Below are positions 26,498-34,832 of a DNA stretch of 64,000 nt, piece after piece. The translations under genes were made by a program, and so were the position numbers. The DNA comes from Sphingobium scionense. Its GTDB lineage: Bacteria > Pseudomonadota > Alphaproteobacteria > Sphingomonadales > Sphingomonadaceae. The stretch is taken from NCBI RefSeq assembly GCF_014197035.1, contig NZ_JACIEU010000005.1, forward strand, positions 186,001 to 250,000. Direction: 5' to 3'. The notes beneath the pieces are model-generated. The model had not been told where the DNA came from. It saw only the letters and a program-made list of their open reading frames with translations, and searched no databases. Every line of letters starts with the position of its first letter. Within the stretch, counting starts at the first letter, position 1.

Positions 26498-27505
26498 TCA
26501 GGCCGCCGCTGCCAGCGGGGGCGCGTTGGCCAGATCGTCGAGGAACGCAATCAGCCCGCGTTCGTGACGCGACAGATAGCGCGTTCGGCGCGGCAGGCGA
26601 AGCCCCTGCCGCCATTCATCCTGTCCGTCCTTGCACAGGGCGATCAGGGCGGGGTGGATATAGGATTTGCGACTGATCGCCGGCGTGTTGCCCAGTGCCG
26701 CGGCGACCGGGTCGAGCATCTCCTTGAGCGAGACATGGCCCGCCGCCAGCGTCTCGAAGGCGATGGTCGATGCGCCCCAGGTGCGGAAATGCTTGGCGGT
26801 GAAGTCTCCGCCCATGGCCTGCGCGATATAGGCGTTGACGTCGCTCGAACTGATCGGATGCGCCTCGCCATCCTCGTCCAGATATTGGAACAGATGCTGG
26901 CCCGGCAGATCCTGCACCGCGCGCACGAAACGCAGCAGGCGGCTGTCGGTGATGCTCAGTTGCTGCTCCTTGCCGGACTTGGCGCGGTAGCGCAGGGTCA
27001 GGCTGCGGCCATTCAGGTCGACATGCCGTCGCCGCAGCGTCGTCGCACCGAAGCTCTTGTTGGTGGTGGCATAATGTTCGTTGCCGACCCGTAGCTTGGC
27101 GAGGTCCAGCAGCCGCACCACCGCCGCGATCGTCCGCGCCTTGCGCAGGCCGCGTCGCGACAGATCCTCTTCCATCTGCGCCCGCAAGCGTGGCAGGGCG
27201 CGGCCGAAGGCGGGGCATCCGGCATATTTCACCGCCTCGCGCGCGGCCCGGAAATCGGGATGATAGCGATATTGCTTGCGCCCCCGCTCGTCATAGCCGG
27301 TCGCCTGGATATGGCCGTGGGGCGAGGGGCAGAACCAGCAGTCGCGATAGGCCGGCGGCATGGCGATGGCATTCAGCCGGTCGATCTCGTCCCGGTCGGT
27401 GATGCGGCTGCCATCCGCCGTGCGATAGGCCCATCCCTGTTTCAGCGCGCGCCGGCTGATGCCGGGCATGCCGTCATGGCTGTGGATGATGGCGGGGGAC
27501 GACAT
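26498..27505 (-). CDS. type IB DNA topoisomerase
   Basis: Relaxes supercoiled DNA through a 3'-phosphotyrosyl intermediate. 335 residues, poxvirus-like bacterial TopIB. N-terminal domain with ITDRDEIDRLNAIAMPPAYRDCWFCP; catalytic residues R139 (LRVGNEHYA), the KSGKEQQ lysine, H239/R241 (KHFRTWGAS) and nucleophile Y282 (SRKSYIHP). ATG 27505 is chosen; a TTG at 27538 would add 11 residues. Lies between mscS and the exosortase-associated operon. Confidence 0.93.
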   Translation of the reverse strand: MSSPAIIHSHDGMPGISRRALKQGWAYRTADGSRITDRDEIDRLNAIAMPPAYRDCWFCPSPHGHIQATGYDERGRKQYRYHPDFRAAREAVKYAGCPAFGRALPRLRAQMEEDLSRRGLRKARTIAAVVRLLDLAKLRVGNEHYATTNKSFGATTLRRRHVDLNGRSLTLRYRAKSGKEQQLSITDSRLLRFVRAVQDLPGQHLFQYLDEDGEAHPISSSDVNAYIAQAMGGDFTAKHFRTWGASTIAFETLAAGHVSLKEMLDPVAAALGNTPAISRKSYIHPALIALCKDGQDEWRQGLRLPRRTRYLSRHERGLIAFLDDLANAPPLAAAA

Positions 27506-27583
27506 GGGGACCGGGCGACCTTCTTTCTCCCGGTCCAACCCGCGATGATCGGCTTCGTTCCGCGTGCGGAGCGCCCGGCGCTG

Positions 27584-28297
27584 TCAGGACGGGCGCGATC
27601 GCAGCCGCTGCAACCAGCCGGTGCCGGCGCCATAATGGCCGGTCCAGGGCAGCAGTTGCCGGCGCACCGTCGTCGCTTGGGCGCAACCGACGATCAGGCT
27701 GATCACCGCCAGCGGAAAGGCAAGCGCCATGGTGGCGGGCATGGCAAAGGCGAGGATGATTGCCGAAAACCCGCCGCCAAAGGCCGCCAGGGTCGCCCGC
27801 AGGTCGCCGTCCGGGCCGCGCAGCCAGAACAGGCAGCCCGTAACGCCCAGCGCAAACATCGCGATATTCTGCATCGCGCCGGCCGGCACGATCGCACAGG
27901 CGGCGATCAGCCCAATCATCGCCAGCGCCGCGCGGCGCCATTGCCAGCCGCCGATCAGGCGCGTGAGCAAGGGATAGAGCAGCAATTCGCAGGTCAGCGC
28001 CGCCAGCAATATCGCGCCGGGTGTCGCTGCGCCCCCGCCGTCCGCGATGAAAGCCACGACGGCGCTGGCCGCCCAGGGCAGCATGCGCGACGGTGCCATG
28101 CGGATATGGCTGATCCAGCCCACCATGCCCGGCCGCAATGCCCAGCGCCGGTCGGCCTGTCGCAACTGGAAGGCGGACAGGGCGAAGAGGATCTGCACGC
28201 CCCAGGGCATATGGGCGGGGGACAGCAGCGGGGCGGCCAGGATCAGCCCCAGTATCAGTCCCTGAAGCCAACCCAATATCCGCAATTCCAGATTCAT
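27584..28297 (-). CDS. polytopic membrane protein, unknown, exosortase-A locus
   Basis: 237 residues with about seven hydrophobic segments and basic loops (RQADRRWALRPG, GGWQWRRAAL), ending in a basic tail. No family recognised. Its start overlaps the stop of the O-antigen-ligase-like gene (ATGA), so it is translationally coupled to it and probably serves the same surface-polysaccharide or protein-glycosylation pathway. That functional link is inference from context. Confidence 0.75.
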   Translation of the reverse strand: MNLELRILGWLQGLILGLILAAPLLSPAHMPWGVQILFALSAFQLRQADRRWALRPGMVGWISHIRMAPSRMLPWAASAVVAFIADGGGAATPGAILLAALTCELLLYPLLTRLIGGWQWRRAALAMIGLIAACAIVPAGAMQNIAMFALGVTGCLFWLRGPDGDLRATLAAFGGGFSAIILAFAMPATMALAFPLAVISLIVGCAQATTVRRQLLPWTGHYGAGTGWLQRLRSRPS

Positions 28298-29658
28298 GCC
28301 GTCACTCCCGCCTGCGCACCAGGCTGTTCGAAGAACGGCACGCGATCCGCGTCCTTGCGCTTGCGGGTCAAATAAGTGTCGAGGCCGATCTGGAGCGACA
28401 ACATCATGAAAATGAAGGGCTGATAGGCGATGCCCACGAACAGGGATCCGATCATGTAGACGACATGGCCCTGCTGCAGCGCCACCGCGAACGGCGCGAT
28501 CCAGGCTTCGCCCGGCCCATCACGCTTGCGGTACATGCGCCGGATCGCCTCGGTGCGGACGAAGCAGCTGATGTGCAGCAAGGCCCAGAGGAAGAGGCCG
28601 AAATAGCCCTGCTCCCCCAGCATCTCGAAATAGGCGCTGTGATAGGCACGACCCTTGTCGGTGACCAGGCGGCGCTCGATCCGCTTCTCGTCGCCATCGC
28701 CGACCTCGCTCTGGGCGAAATAGGTGAAGCTGTTCTGGAGATAATTGTCGAAGCCGCCGCCGCCCGGATGGCTCTTCACATAGTCGAGCGTCCACATCCA
28801 CACCGCGACGCGGGTGGAGGCGCTTTCGTCGCCCTGATGATTCTCGATCGTCTGCATCCGCTTGGTGAAGCTGGCGGGCAGGAAGGGGATGGCGGCCAGC
28901 GCGGCAAAGGCCAGCAGCGGGCCATAGACGAATTTGCGCTTCGACCGCATCAGCATCATGCCGGCCAGGATCACCAGGCAGACCAGGCCCGTGCGCGCTT
29001 CGGTGCCGATCGGCATCAACATGCAGGCCAGGCACAGCGCATAGGCAAAGGCCTTCACCTTCCAGTCGGGCGGAAAGATGGTGCCATGCTGGGTCAGCCA
29101 CAGGATGATCGGGATCAGCGCGATCGCCACGCAGGAAATGATGCTGCCCTCATACAGGCCGCTATTATTGTCGACCATCAGGTTGAGCACGCCATAGCCA
29201 CCGCCCGACAGCGCGGTCTTCATGCCGCCATTGATGATGATCGTGCTCGCGCACAGCACCATGAACAGCGCCAGCGCCTCGATCCGCAACCGCGTGCGCA
29301 GCACCAGCGGCAGGAACACGGCAAAGACGATCGCCTTCCACACCCACGCCCATTTGGTCGCGGCGTTGATCGGGAAATCGGCGGTCGCGGTCGTATAACC
29401 GCACCAGGCGAGCAGGACGAGCAGCAGCACCTGCCGCGCGGAAAAGCGGCAATCCTTCTTGTCGTCGACCAAGATCCAGGCCCCGACCGCACAGACGAAG
29501 GCGATCAGCGATATCGGGATCGAATTGAGCAGATAATAGCAGAGCCGCTGCGGCGAGACGATGTCGATATAGGCGTAGATGATGATCAGCAGGAAGGGCC
29601 GCTTGAATCCCATCAGGAAGAACATGCCCAGAAAGGCGATGAAGAACAGGTCACGCAT
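28294..29658 (-). CDS. putative O-glycosylation ligase, exosortase A-associated (Wzy/WaaL-like)
   Basis: 454 residues with about ten membrane segments. The large periplasmic loop has the features of exosortase-A-associated O-antigen-ligase-like proteins: DESASTRVAVWMWTLDYVKS, HPGGGGFDNYL, and RAYHSAYFEMLGEQGYFGL. The Arg and His residues match catalytic positions of WaaL/Wzy enzymes, which transfer or polymerise lipid-linked glycans. Start at MRDLFF (29658) with GGACGGAG upstream; 29667 is an alternative. It overlaps a 45-residue upstream gene and is coupled to the downstream membrane protein. The exosortase and PEP-CTERM genes themselves are not in the window. Confidence 0.85.
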   Translation of the reverse strand: MRDLFFIAFLGMFFLMGFKRPFLLIIIYAYIDIVSPQRLCYYLLNSIPISLIAFVCAVGAWILVDDKKDCRFSARQVLLLVLLAWCGYTTATADFPINAATKWAWVWKAIVFAVFLPLVLRTRLRIEALALFMVLCASTIIINGGMKTALSGGGYGVLNLMVDNNSGLYEGSIISCVAIALIPIILWLTQHGTIFPPDWKVKAFAYALCLACMLMPIGTEARTGLVCLVILAGMMLMRSKRKFVYGPLLAFAALAAIPFLPASFTKRMQTIENHQGDESASTRVAVWMWTLDYVKSHPGGGGFDNYLQNSFTYFAQSEVGDGDEKRIERRLVTDKGRAYHSAYFEMLGEQGYFGLFLWALLHISCFVRTEAIRRMYRKRDGPGEAWIAPFAVALQQGHVVYMIGSLFVGIAYQPFIFMMLSLQIGLDTYLTRKRKDADRVPFFEQPGAQAGVTA

Positions 29659-29788
29659 CGGCGGCATCTCCGTCCGGCGATGCGGGGGGGGGATCGATGT
29701 CGCGATCCAGGTCCGGGCGCGACAGCAGCCGCCAGGCGGCCAGCAGGATGACGCCATGACTGATCAGCAGGGATAGGGTATCAATCAT
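29651..29788 (-). CDS. 45-residue single-helix membrane peptide
   Basis: Short frame starting MIDTLSLLISHGVILLAAWR, a single hydrophobic helix followed by a basic RLLSRPDLDRD segment and an acidic Pro/Asp tail (DGDAADA). Its stop overlaps the ligase start by 8 nt (ATGCGTGA), which strongly suggests translational coupling. The ribosome-binding site is weak. It is the first gene of the minus-strand operon, divergent from the glycosyltransferase. Function unknown. Confidence 0.55.
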   Translation of the reverse strand: MIDTLSLLISHGVILLAAWRLLSRPDLDRDIDPPPASPDGDAADA

Positions 29789-29889
29789 TGCGTCTTTTGA
29801 TCTGCCGGTTCTGGACTCTTGCCCCGGAAAATCCCTAGCGTGACAGAGTTGACGGGGCGTTAAACCTTTTTCGGCAAAAAGTTATCGCT

Positions 29890-31113
29890 ATGACTCGTAT
29901 CCTCCATGTCCTCGATCACAGCCTGCCGATGCACAGCGGCTACACGTTCCGCACGCGGGCGATCCTGCGGGCGCAATTGGCCAAGGGCTGGGATGTGCGG
30001 GGCCTTACCGGCCGGCGCCATGTCGCGGCGGGACCGCAGGAGGAACTGGTCGATGGCCTGCATTTTCACCGCACGCCGGGTGAAGCGGCGGCCGGCAACG
30101 CGCTGCTGCGCGAATGGCGCGACATTTCCGCCCATGCCGATGCGATCGAGTCGCTGGTGCGTCAGTGGCGGCCGGACATCATCCATGCCCATTCGCCGGT
30201 GCTCAACGCCATGGCCGCGCAGCGAGTCGCGCGCCGCCATGGCATTCCCCTGATCTACGAGATTCGCGCCTTCTGGGAGGATGCTGCAGTCGGCAATGGC
30301 ACCGGCACGGAAGGCAGCCCCCGCTACTGGCTGACGCGGCAGTTGGAGACCCACGCGGTCCGCGCCGCCGACGCGGTTGCCGTCATCTGCGAAGGACTGC
30401 GGTCCGATTTGGTCGCCCGTGGTATCGATTCCGCCAAGATCACGGTCTCGCCCAATGGCGTCGATCTCGATCAGTTCGGCGCGCCGGTGCCGCGTGACCC
30501 GGTCCTGACCGCGGAGTTGGGGCTTGAGGGGGCGGATGTCGTCGGCTTCATCGGCAGCTTCTATGATTATGAAGGGCTGGACGATCTGATCACCGCCATG
30601 CCGCGACTCGTGCGGGCGCGGCCCAGGGCAAAGCTGCTGCTGGTCGGCGGCGGGCCGATGGAACAGGCGCTGCGCGATCAGGCGCTGGCGTCGCCCTTTG
30701 CCGACCATATCGTTTTTGTCGGCCGGGTGCCGCACGACCAGGTCGAACATTATTATGCCGAGGTCGATGTCCTTGCCTATCCGCGCAAGGCGATGCGCCT
30801 TACCGATCTGGTGACGCCATTGAAGCCCCTGGAGGCGATGGCGCAGGGCCGACTCGTCGCTGCGTCTAGCGTCGGCGGGCATCGCGAACTGATTGAGGAT
30901 GGCGTGACCGGCACCCTGTTCGCACCGGACGATCCGGCTGCGATCGCGCAGGCGCTGGCAGGCATGTTCGCGGATCGCGGTTTCTGGGACGAGCGCCGCG
31001 TCGTTGCGCGCGACTTCGTTGAGAGGGAGCGTAACTGGTCGTCAAACATTTTGCGTTATGAGCCTGTTTACCAGCGACTTCTGGGACGGGACTCGACCGC
31101 AAAGGCGGCTTGA
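29890..31113 (+). CDS. exosortase A-associated glycosyltransferase, GT4 type
   Basis: 407 residues, GT-B fold. The N-terminus MTRILHVLDHSLPMHSGYTF is diagnostic of the PEP-CTERM/exosortase A-associated glycosyltransferase family (TIGR04063-like). Also present: IIHAHSPVLNA, SPNGVDLDQF (acceptor region), FIGSFYDYEGLDDLI, and the donor-binding E-x7-E region around VTPLKPLEAMAQGRLV. Adds a sugar in the cytoplasm during assembly of a surface glycan linked to the exosortase system. Divergent from the ligase operon across a 101-nt gap. A membrane protein gene follows 12 nt after the stop. Confidence 0.88.
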   Translation: MTRILHVLDHSLPMHSGYTFRTRAILRAQLAKGWDVRGLTGRRHVAAGPQEELVDGLHFHRTPGEAAAGNALLREWRDISAHADAIESLVRQWRPDIIHAHSPVLNAMAAQRVARRHGIPLIYEIRAFWEDAAVGNGTGTEGSPRYWLTRQLETHAVRAADAVAVICEGLRSDLVARGIDSAKITVSPNGVDLDQFGAPVPRDPVLTAELGLEGADVVGFIGSFYDYEGLDDLITAMPRLVRARPRAKLLLVGGGPMEQALRDQALASPFADHIVFVGRVPHDQVEHYYAEVDVLAYPRKAMRLTDLVTPLKPLEAMAQGRLVAASSVGGHRELIEDGVTGTLFAPDDPAAIAQALAGMFADRGFWDERRVVARDFVERERNWSSNILRYEPVYQRLLGRDSTAKAA

Positions 31114-31125
31114 GGAACCACGGCG

Positions 31126-32298
31126 ATGCCGAAGTTCACACCGTCCAGGCGGGGACTGGCGATCATGGCGCTGGCAGCGGCAGGCTGCGGCATCCTGATC
31201 GTGCTGACCCTGCCGGTTGGCCTGGTGGAAATGCTGGTCGCTTCCAGCGGCCTGAGCGAAGCCATACCGGCGGCCGCCCCGCCGCTGGGCATGAAGGCAA
31301 GGCTGCTGCTGGCCGGTTTTGCCGCGCTGATGGGTGTAGGAATTGTGGCCGCCGTGCGGCGAAATGGATCGGATGCGCCGCACGGGCGCTTGAGAATAAG
31401 CGGAAGGCGCCATCCAGGCGTCCAAGGAGCAAGAAAAATGGGTTTCGCATTTGCCAAGCTGACCGCGCTTGCCCGCGGACGCAACGTGCCTGCCGCAGAA
31501 GAGGTCGCGCCCGCGCAACGCCGCGCCGACGCGCATCCCGATGCGCCGCCCCGGCCTCCGATATTTGCCAGCCGCGACTTTGGCGGCGCCGATATTTTTG
31601 CGCGCCCCGAATCGGCCCGTCGCCGGCTTGTCGTCGACAATGATCCGATAGAGCCGATGGCACGCGTCGAAGCCCCGGCTGCATTTGTCCCGCCGCCGAC
31701 ACGGGAAGAGGTGCGCCAGGATGCATCGGGCATCGCACAGGCGCCCGCTTTTCCGCGTCCATTCGACGCCATGCCGGCTCTGTCGGTCAATCCGATCCCG
31801 CTCGGCCGACCGCCCTTCGCAGTGCCGGAGGACGCCATGTTCGAGCCTTGGGCGGAAGAGGATGTGGCTGAGCCTGCCGCCTTTCATGACGAAGAGGCCG
31901 AAATCGTTTCCGCCGTCGAGCCGGAGTTCGTTGTCGAACTGACTGATATCCTTGACGCCACGCCAATCTTTGCACCGCCGCAAGTCGATGTACCGGCTGC
32001 TGAAGACGTTGTGGAGACGAACGAGGCGGCGCCCGAACCGGCACCATTCGCGCCGCGTAGCGAACTGCCGCCGATCCGGACCGAACCCCGCATCGATACC
32101 ATGTCGATCACCGAACTGACCGAGCGGCTGGAGCGGGCACTGACCCGGCGCGGCCGCCCCGCGACGGCACCGCGCGTGATTGCCGACATGCCGGTCGCAT
32201 CGGCCGTGCCGGTACGTGAAGCGGTCTCGGAAGATGTCGAGGATGCGCTGCGTGCCGCGCTCGGCACGCTGCGCACCATGACCGGTCGCCCCCGCTAG
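31126..32298 (+). CDS. membrane protein with long acidic Pro/Ala-rich tail, unknown
   Basis: 390 residues. Two membrane segments near the N-terminus (about 11-36 and 58-80), then a long, probably disordered cytoplasmic region rich in Pro, Ala and acidic residues, and a short helical C-terminus (MSITELTERLERALTRRGRP; EDVEDALRAALGTLRTMTG). No enzyme motif. It starts 12 nt after the glycosyltransferase stop, so it is probably in the same transcript and may scaffold the glycan machinery. Family not recognised. Confidence 0.75.
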   Translation: MPKFTPSRRGLAIMALAAAGCGILIVLTLPVGLVEMLVASSGLSEAIPAAAPPLGMKARLLLAGFAALMGVGIVAAVRRNGSDAPHGRLRISGRRHPGVQGARKMGFAFAKLTALARGRNVPAAEEVAPAQRRADAHPDAPPRPPIFASRDFGGADIFARPESARRRLVVDNDPIEPMARVEAPAAFVPPPTREEVRQDASGIAQAPAFPRPFDAMPALSVNPIPLGRPPFAVPEDAMFEPWAEEDVAEPAAFHDEEAEIVSAVEPEFVVELTDILDATPIFAPPQVDVPAAEDVVETNEAAPEPAPFAPRSELPPIRTEPRIDTMSITELTERLERALTRRGRPATAPRVIADMPVASAVPVREAVSEDVEDALRAALGTLRTMTGRPR

Positions 32299-32307
32299 AC
32301 GGCCCCC

Positions 32308-32679
32308 TTACCAGTCGCGGATGGTGAGAGCGGACAACTCGATCCATTCGCCCTCCGCATCGCCGCGCAGGTCGTCGATCACCATGTCGGCGACGAAATG
32401 GCCCGGCAATGTCCATTCCGCATCCTGCAATTCGCTGGCCAGCACCTCCCGGCGCGCGCGCAGGCTGCCGCCGGCCACGCGCAACAGGATGACATGGCGC
32501 CGCCCCTCGAACAGGGCGCTGGCCCAGGGGCGACTGACGGCGCGCTCGACCGTTGCCGGTTCCCCGATGCGCGCGATCAATTGCACCAGCAACTGGGCCA
32601 GCGGATCGGCCTCGCGCCGCACCCACTCTCGATTGCGGAGCAGATTGGCGCCCATGCGCAACATGTCGGTGCTTGTCAT
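32308..32679 (-). CDS. conserved protein of unknown function, second gene of S24-linked operon
   Basis: 123 residues. N-terminal helix MTSTDMLRMGANLLRNREWV and a beta-rich remainder (GRRHVILLRVAGGSLRARRE; PGHFVADMVIDDLR; EWIELSALTIRDW). No signal or membrane segment, no recognised motif. ATG 32679 follows AGGAGC and overlaps the stop of the 61-residue gene (ATGA). Together they form a two-gene unit divergent from the S24 repressor and probably controlled by it. Confidence 0.75.
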   Translation of the reverse strand: MTSTDMLRMGANLLRNREWVRREADPLAQLLVQLIARIGEPATVERAVSRPWASALFEGRRHVILLRVAGGSLRARREVLASELQDAEWTLPGHFVADMVIDDLRGDAEGEWIELSALTIRDW

Positions 32680-32861
32680 TGGCCCATGCTCCTGCGATAT
32701 TCGTTCATGAAATGTTCTATTCGTCTTTTCACTCGATCGCCCGGGTCGCGTCCCAAGCGCATGTCGAAGACCAGGCGTGGGTCGCGCACGGCATCGCGAC
32801 CGAACCGCGTCGGCGCTATCCGATGGTCTCGCAGGAATTTCTCGATCGTGCGCAGCAGCAT
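32676..32861 (-). CDS. small basic helical protein of unknown function, first gene of S24-linked operon
   Basis: 61 residues, strongly basic, all helical: LLRTIEKFLRDHRIAPTRFG, RLVFDMRLGRDPGDRVKRR. The pattern (helix, 'PTRFGR', 'DMR.GR.P', helix) looks like a small helix-turn-helix DNA-binding fold that has lost the rest of a regulator; similar small proteins occur in sphingomonads. ATGA overlap with the downstream gene. The operator palindromes lie just upstream. Confidence 0.7.
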   Translation of the reverse strand: MLLRTIEKFLRDHRIAPTRFGRDAVRDPRLVFDMRLGRDPGDRVKRRIEHFMNEYRRSMGQ

Positions 32862-32907
32862 GGACGGAACTCTCCTCTTTCGAGCCGATTCGCCCCCTGC
32901 GAATCAA

Positions 32908-32960
32908 TAGGTAATTTCCTATCTCATATTCATTTTCCTACTTGTCTAGGAAAATTCCTA
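32908..32960. promoter_or_regulatory. cluster of TAGG-N6-CCTA operators between S24 repressor and divergent operon
   Basis: Two 14-bp palindromes with the same outer letters: TAGGTAATTTCCTA (32908-32921) and TAGGAAAATTCCTA (32947-32960), start-to-start distance 39 bp. A third, overlapping inverted repeat is TTTTCCTA/TAGGAAAA (32933-32940 and 32947-32954). The region is very AT-rich compared with its neighbours. The arrangement fits autoregulation by the dimeric S24 repressor and control of the divergent two-gene operon. Confidence 0.75.
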
Positions 32961-32976
32961 TCATTATGGATGCAAC

Positions 32977-33645
32977 ATGGATGAAGCGCAGGATGCCCGG
33001 GCTGCCCTCGATCGGCTGATCGTCGAACGCGGGGAAAATTATGCCGATCTCTCGCGGCTGATCGGGCGCAATCCCGCCTATATCCAGCAATTCATCAAGC
33101 GCGGCACGCCGCGCAAGCTGGATGAGGAGGATCGTCGCATCCTGGCGCGCTATTTCGGCGTGGCGGAAACGATGCTGGGCAGCTCTCCGCCGGCTGGCGC
33201 GCCGATCCCGCGTGCGCGTGGCTTGCCGGCGGTGGTCGCGGTGCCGCGCCTGTCGCTCGGCGCTTCGGCCGGCGCGGGGTCACTGGATGAGGATGAACGT
33301 GTGGCCGGTGTGATGGCGTTCGACGCGCAATGGCTGCGCCATCTGGGCGTCCGGCCGCAGCGTGTGTCGATCATCCGGGTCGATGGCGAATCGATGGCGC
33401 CCACGCTCAGCGACGGCGACGACATCATGGTCGATCATGAGGATGAAGCCCCCCGCTTGCGCGACGGCGTCTATGTGCTGCGGCTCGATGGCGTGCTGAT
33501 GGTCAAGCGGATCGCGATGGGGCCATTGCGCGGCCGGTTCAGCGTGCTCAGCGACAATCCGCATTATCCCGACTGGACCGATATCGATCCGGCGATGGTG
33601 GTGATCGTCGGTCGGGTCGTCTGGACAGGCAGGCGGCTGGTCTGA
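32977..33645 (+). CDS. LexA/CI-like S24 family transcriptional repressor
   Basis: 222 residues. N-terminal helix-turn-helix of phage-repressor type (NYADLSRLIGRNPAYIQQFI, about 21-40), a linker, and a C-terminal S24 peptidase-like domain with the catalytic dyad S139 (DGESMAP) and K177 (MVKRI). An Ala-Gly-rich segment LGASAGAGS (about 94-102) precedes the domain and could be the self-cleavage site. Such proteins repress until RecA* triggers autocleavage; whether this one responds to DNA damage is unknown. Three operator-like palindromes lie directly upstream. Not in a prophage context. Confidence 0.92.
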   Translation: MDEAQDARAALDRLIVERGENYADLSRLIGRNPAYIQQFIKRGTPRKLDEEDRRILARYFGVAETMLGSSPPAGAPIPRARGLPAVVAVPRLSLGASAGAGSLDEDERVAGVMAFDAQWLRHLGVRPQRVSIIRVDGESMAPTLSDGDDIMVDHEDEAPRLRDGVYVLRLDGVLMVKRIAMGPLRGRFSVLSDNPHYPDWTDIDPAMVVIVGRVVWTGRRLV

Positions 33646-33684
33646 GAAGCCAGCACCGTCTTTGAAAGGCACCTGGCCTTTCCT

Positions 33685-34632
33685 ATGTCGAACATAAACA
33701 GGGAAAGGCTGGTCGTGAACGATAATGGCGCGGTGATCCGCAAGGCGATCGCATGGCACGGTGCACCGATGGCGCTGGCGACGGTGGTGTCCACCTGGGG
33801 ATCGGCGCCGCGCCCGCGTGGCAGCCATATGATCGTGCATCAGGACGGCCGGTTGGAAGGCAGCATATCGGGCGGCTGTGTCGAAACCGACGTCCTGCAA
33901 CGCGCTGCCGAAGTGATCGCCGGCCGGCCCGGCCATGTCGCGCGCTATGGCGTGGCCGATGGCGATGCCTGGGAGGTCGGCCTGCCTTGTGGTGGCGAGA
34001 TCAGCATATTGGTGCAACCGGTGGGCGAGGGCGGTTTTGCCCCAGAGCTGTTCGACCGGATCGCGGCGGCAAGCGCGCGCGGCCGCGCCCTCGCTCTGTC
34101 GACCGATCTGGACAGCGGCGTCACGCGTGAGGGCGTGGTCGAGGGGCAGTTCGTCAACCGCTATGACCCGCCCCGACGCCTGCTGATCGTCGGCGCGGTG
34201 CAGATCGCCCAGTCGCTCGCGGCCCTCGCACAGGCGATCGACGTCGCGCCGGTGGTGATCGATCCACGCGGCCGTTTCCTGACGGCGGAGCGTTTCCCCG
34301 GCATCGAGCTGGACGACCGCTGGCCTGACGCGGCGATCGCCGCGCGCCATCCCGGCGAATCCACCGCCGTCGTGACCTTGAGCCACGACATCAAGATCGA
34401 CGATCCAGCACTGATCGCCGCGCTCGCCGCGCCGACCGGCTATGTCGCGGCGCTGGGATCACGGCGCAGCCATGCCGCGCGGCTGGAACGGCTGGCCGTC
34501 CAGGGATTCGGAACGGCCGATCTTGCCCGGATCGACGGACCGGCGGGCCTCGATATCGGCGCGATCGGCGCGGCGGAAATCGCTTTGTCGATCACCGCCG
34601 GCATGGTCGCCGGATTCAACGCCCGCCGCTGA
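33685..34632 (+). CDS. XdhC/CoxI family molybdenum-cofactor maturation protein
   Basis: 315 residues. The N-terminal XdhC/CoxI domain shows VVSTWGSAPRPRGSHMIVH and GSISGGCVETDVLQRA; the C-terminal Rossmann domain shows RRLLIVGAVQIAQSLAALA and TGYVAALGSRRSHAARLERL. XdhC proteins bind molybdenum cofactor, sulfurate it and insert it into xanthine dehydrogenase or aerobic CO dehydrogenase-type enzymes. No molybdoenzyme gene is adjacent, so its client is elsewhere. 39 nt after the S24 gene, with its own spacing. Confidence 0.9.
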   Translation: MSNINRERLVVNDNGAVIRKAIAWHGAPMALATVVSTWGSAPRPRGSHMIVHQDGRLEGSISGGCVETDVLQRAAEVIAGRPGHVARYGVADGDAWEVGLPCGGEISILVQPVGEGGFAPELFDRIAAASARGRALALSTDLDSGVTREGVVEGQFVNRYDPPRRLLIVGAVQIAQSLAALAQAIDVAPVVIDPRGRFLTAERFPGIELDDRWPDAAIAARHPGESTAVVTLSHDIKIDDPALIAALAAPTGYVAALGSRRSHAARLERLAVQGFGTADLARIDGPAGLDIGAIGAAEIALSITAGMVAGFNARR

Positions 34633-34646
34633 TCAGGCGACGCCGA

Positions 34647-34832
34647 TCAGCAGCACTTTCCGCCATTTTTTCCACCATAGCGTGCCTCCTGCCGGTTGCG
34701 GAAAAAGGCGGTGCGGTCCATCGGCGCATGGCCGGGATGATGGTGGCGCATATGGCGCAGATAGGCGTCATAGTCGGGCTGGCCGACCATGAGGTGCATC
34801 ATGCGCCGCAGCGTGTGGAGGAGATGGCTCAT
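34647..34832 (-). CDS. YbdD/YjiX family small protein linked to CstA
   Basis: 61 residues, His-rich: MVGQPDYDAYLRHMRHHHPG, then MDRTAFFRNRQEARYGGKN and a terminal Cys pair (GGKCC). This is the YbdD/YjiX small partner that accompanies CstA-type pyruvate/peptide transporters and is needed for transport in E. coli BtsT/CstA. ATGA overlap with the cstA stop; translationally coupled. Confidence 0.9.
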   Translation of the reverse strand: MSHLLHTLRRMMHLMVGQPDYDAYLRHMRHHHPGHAPMDRTAFFRNRQEARYGGKNGGKCC

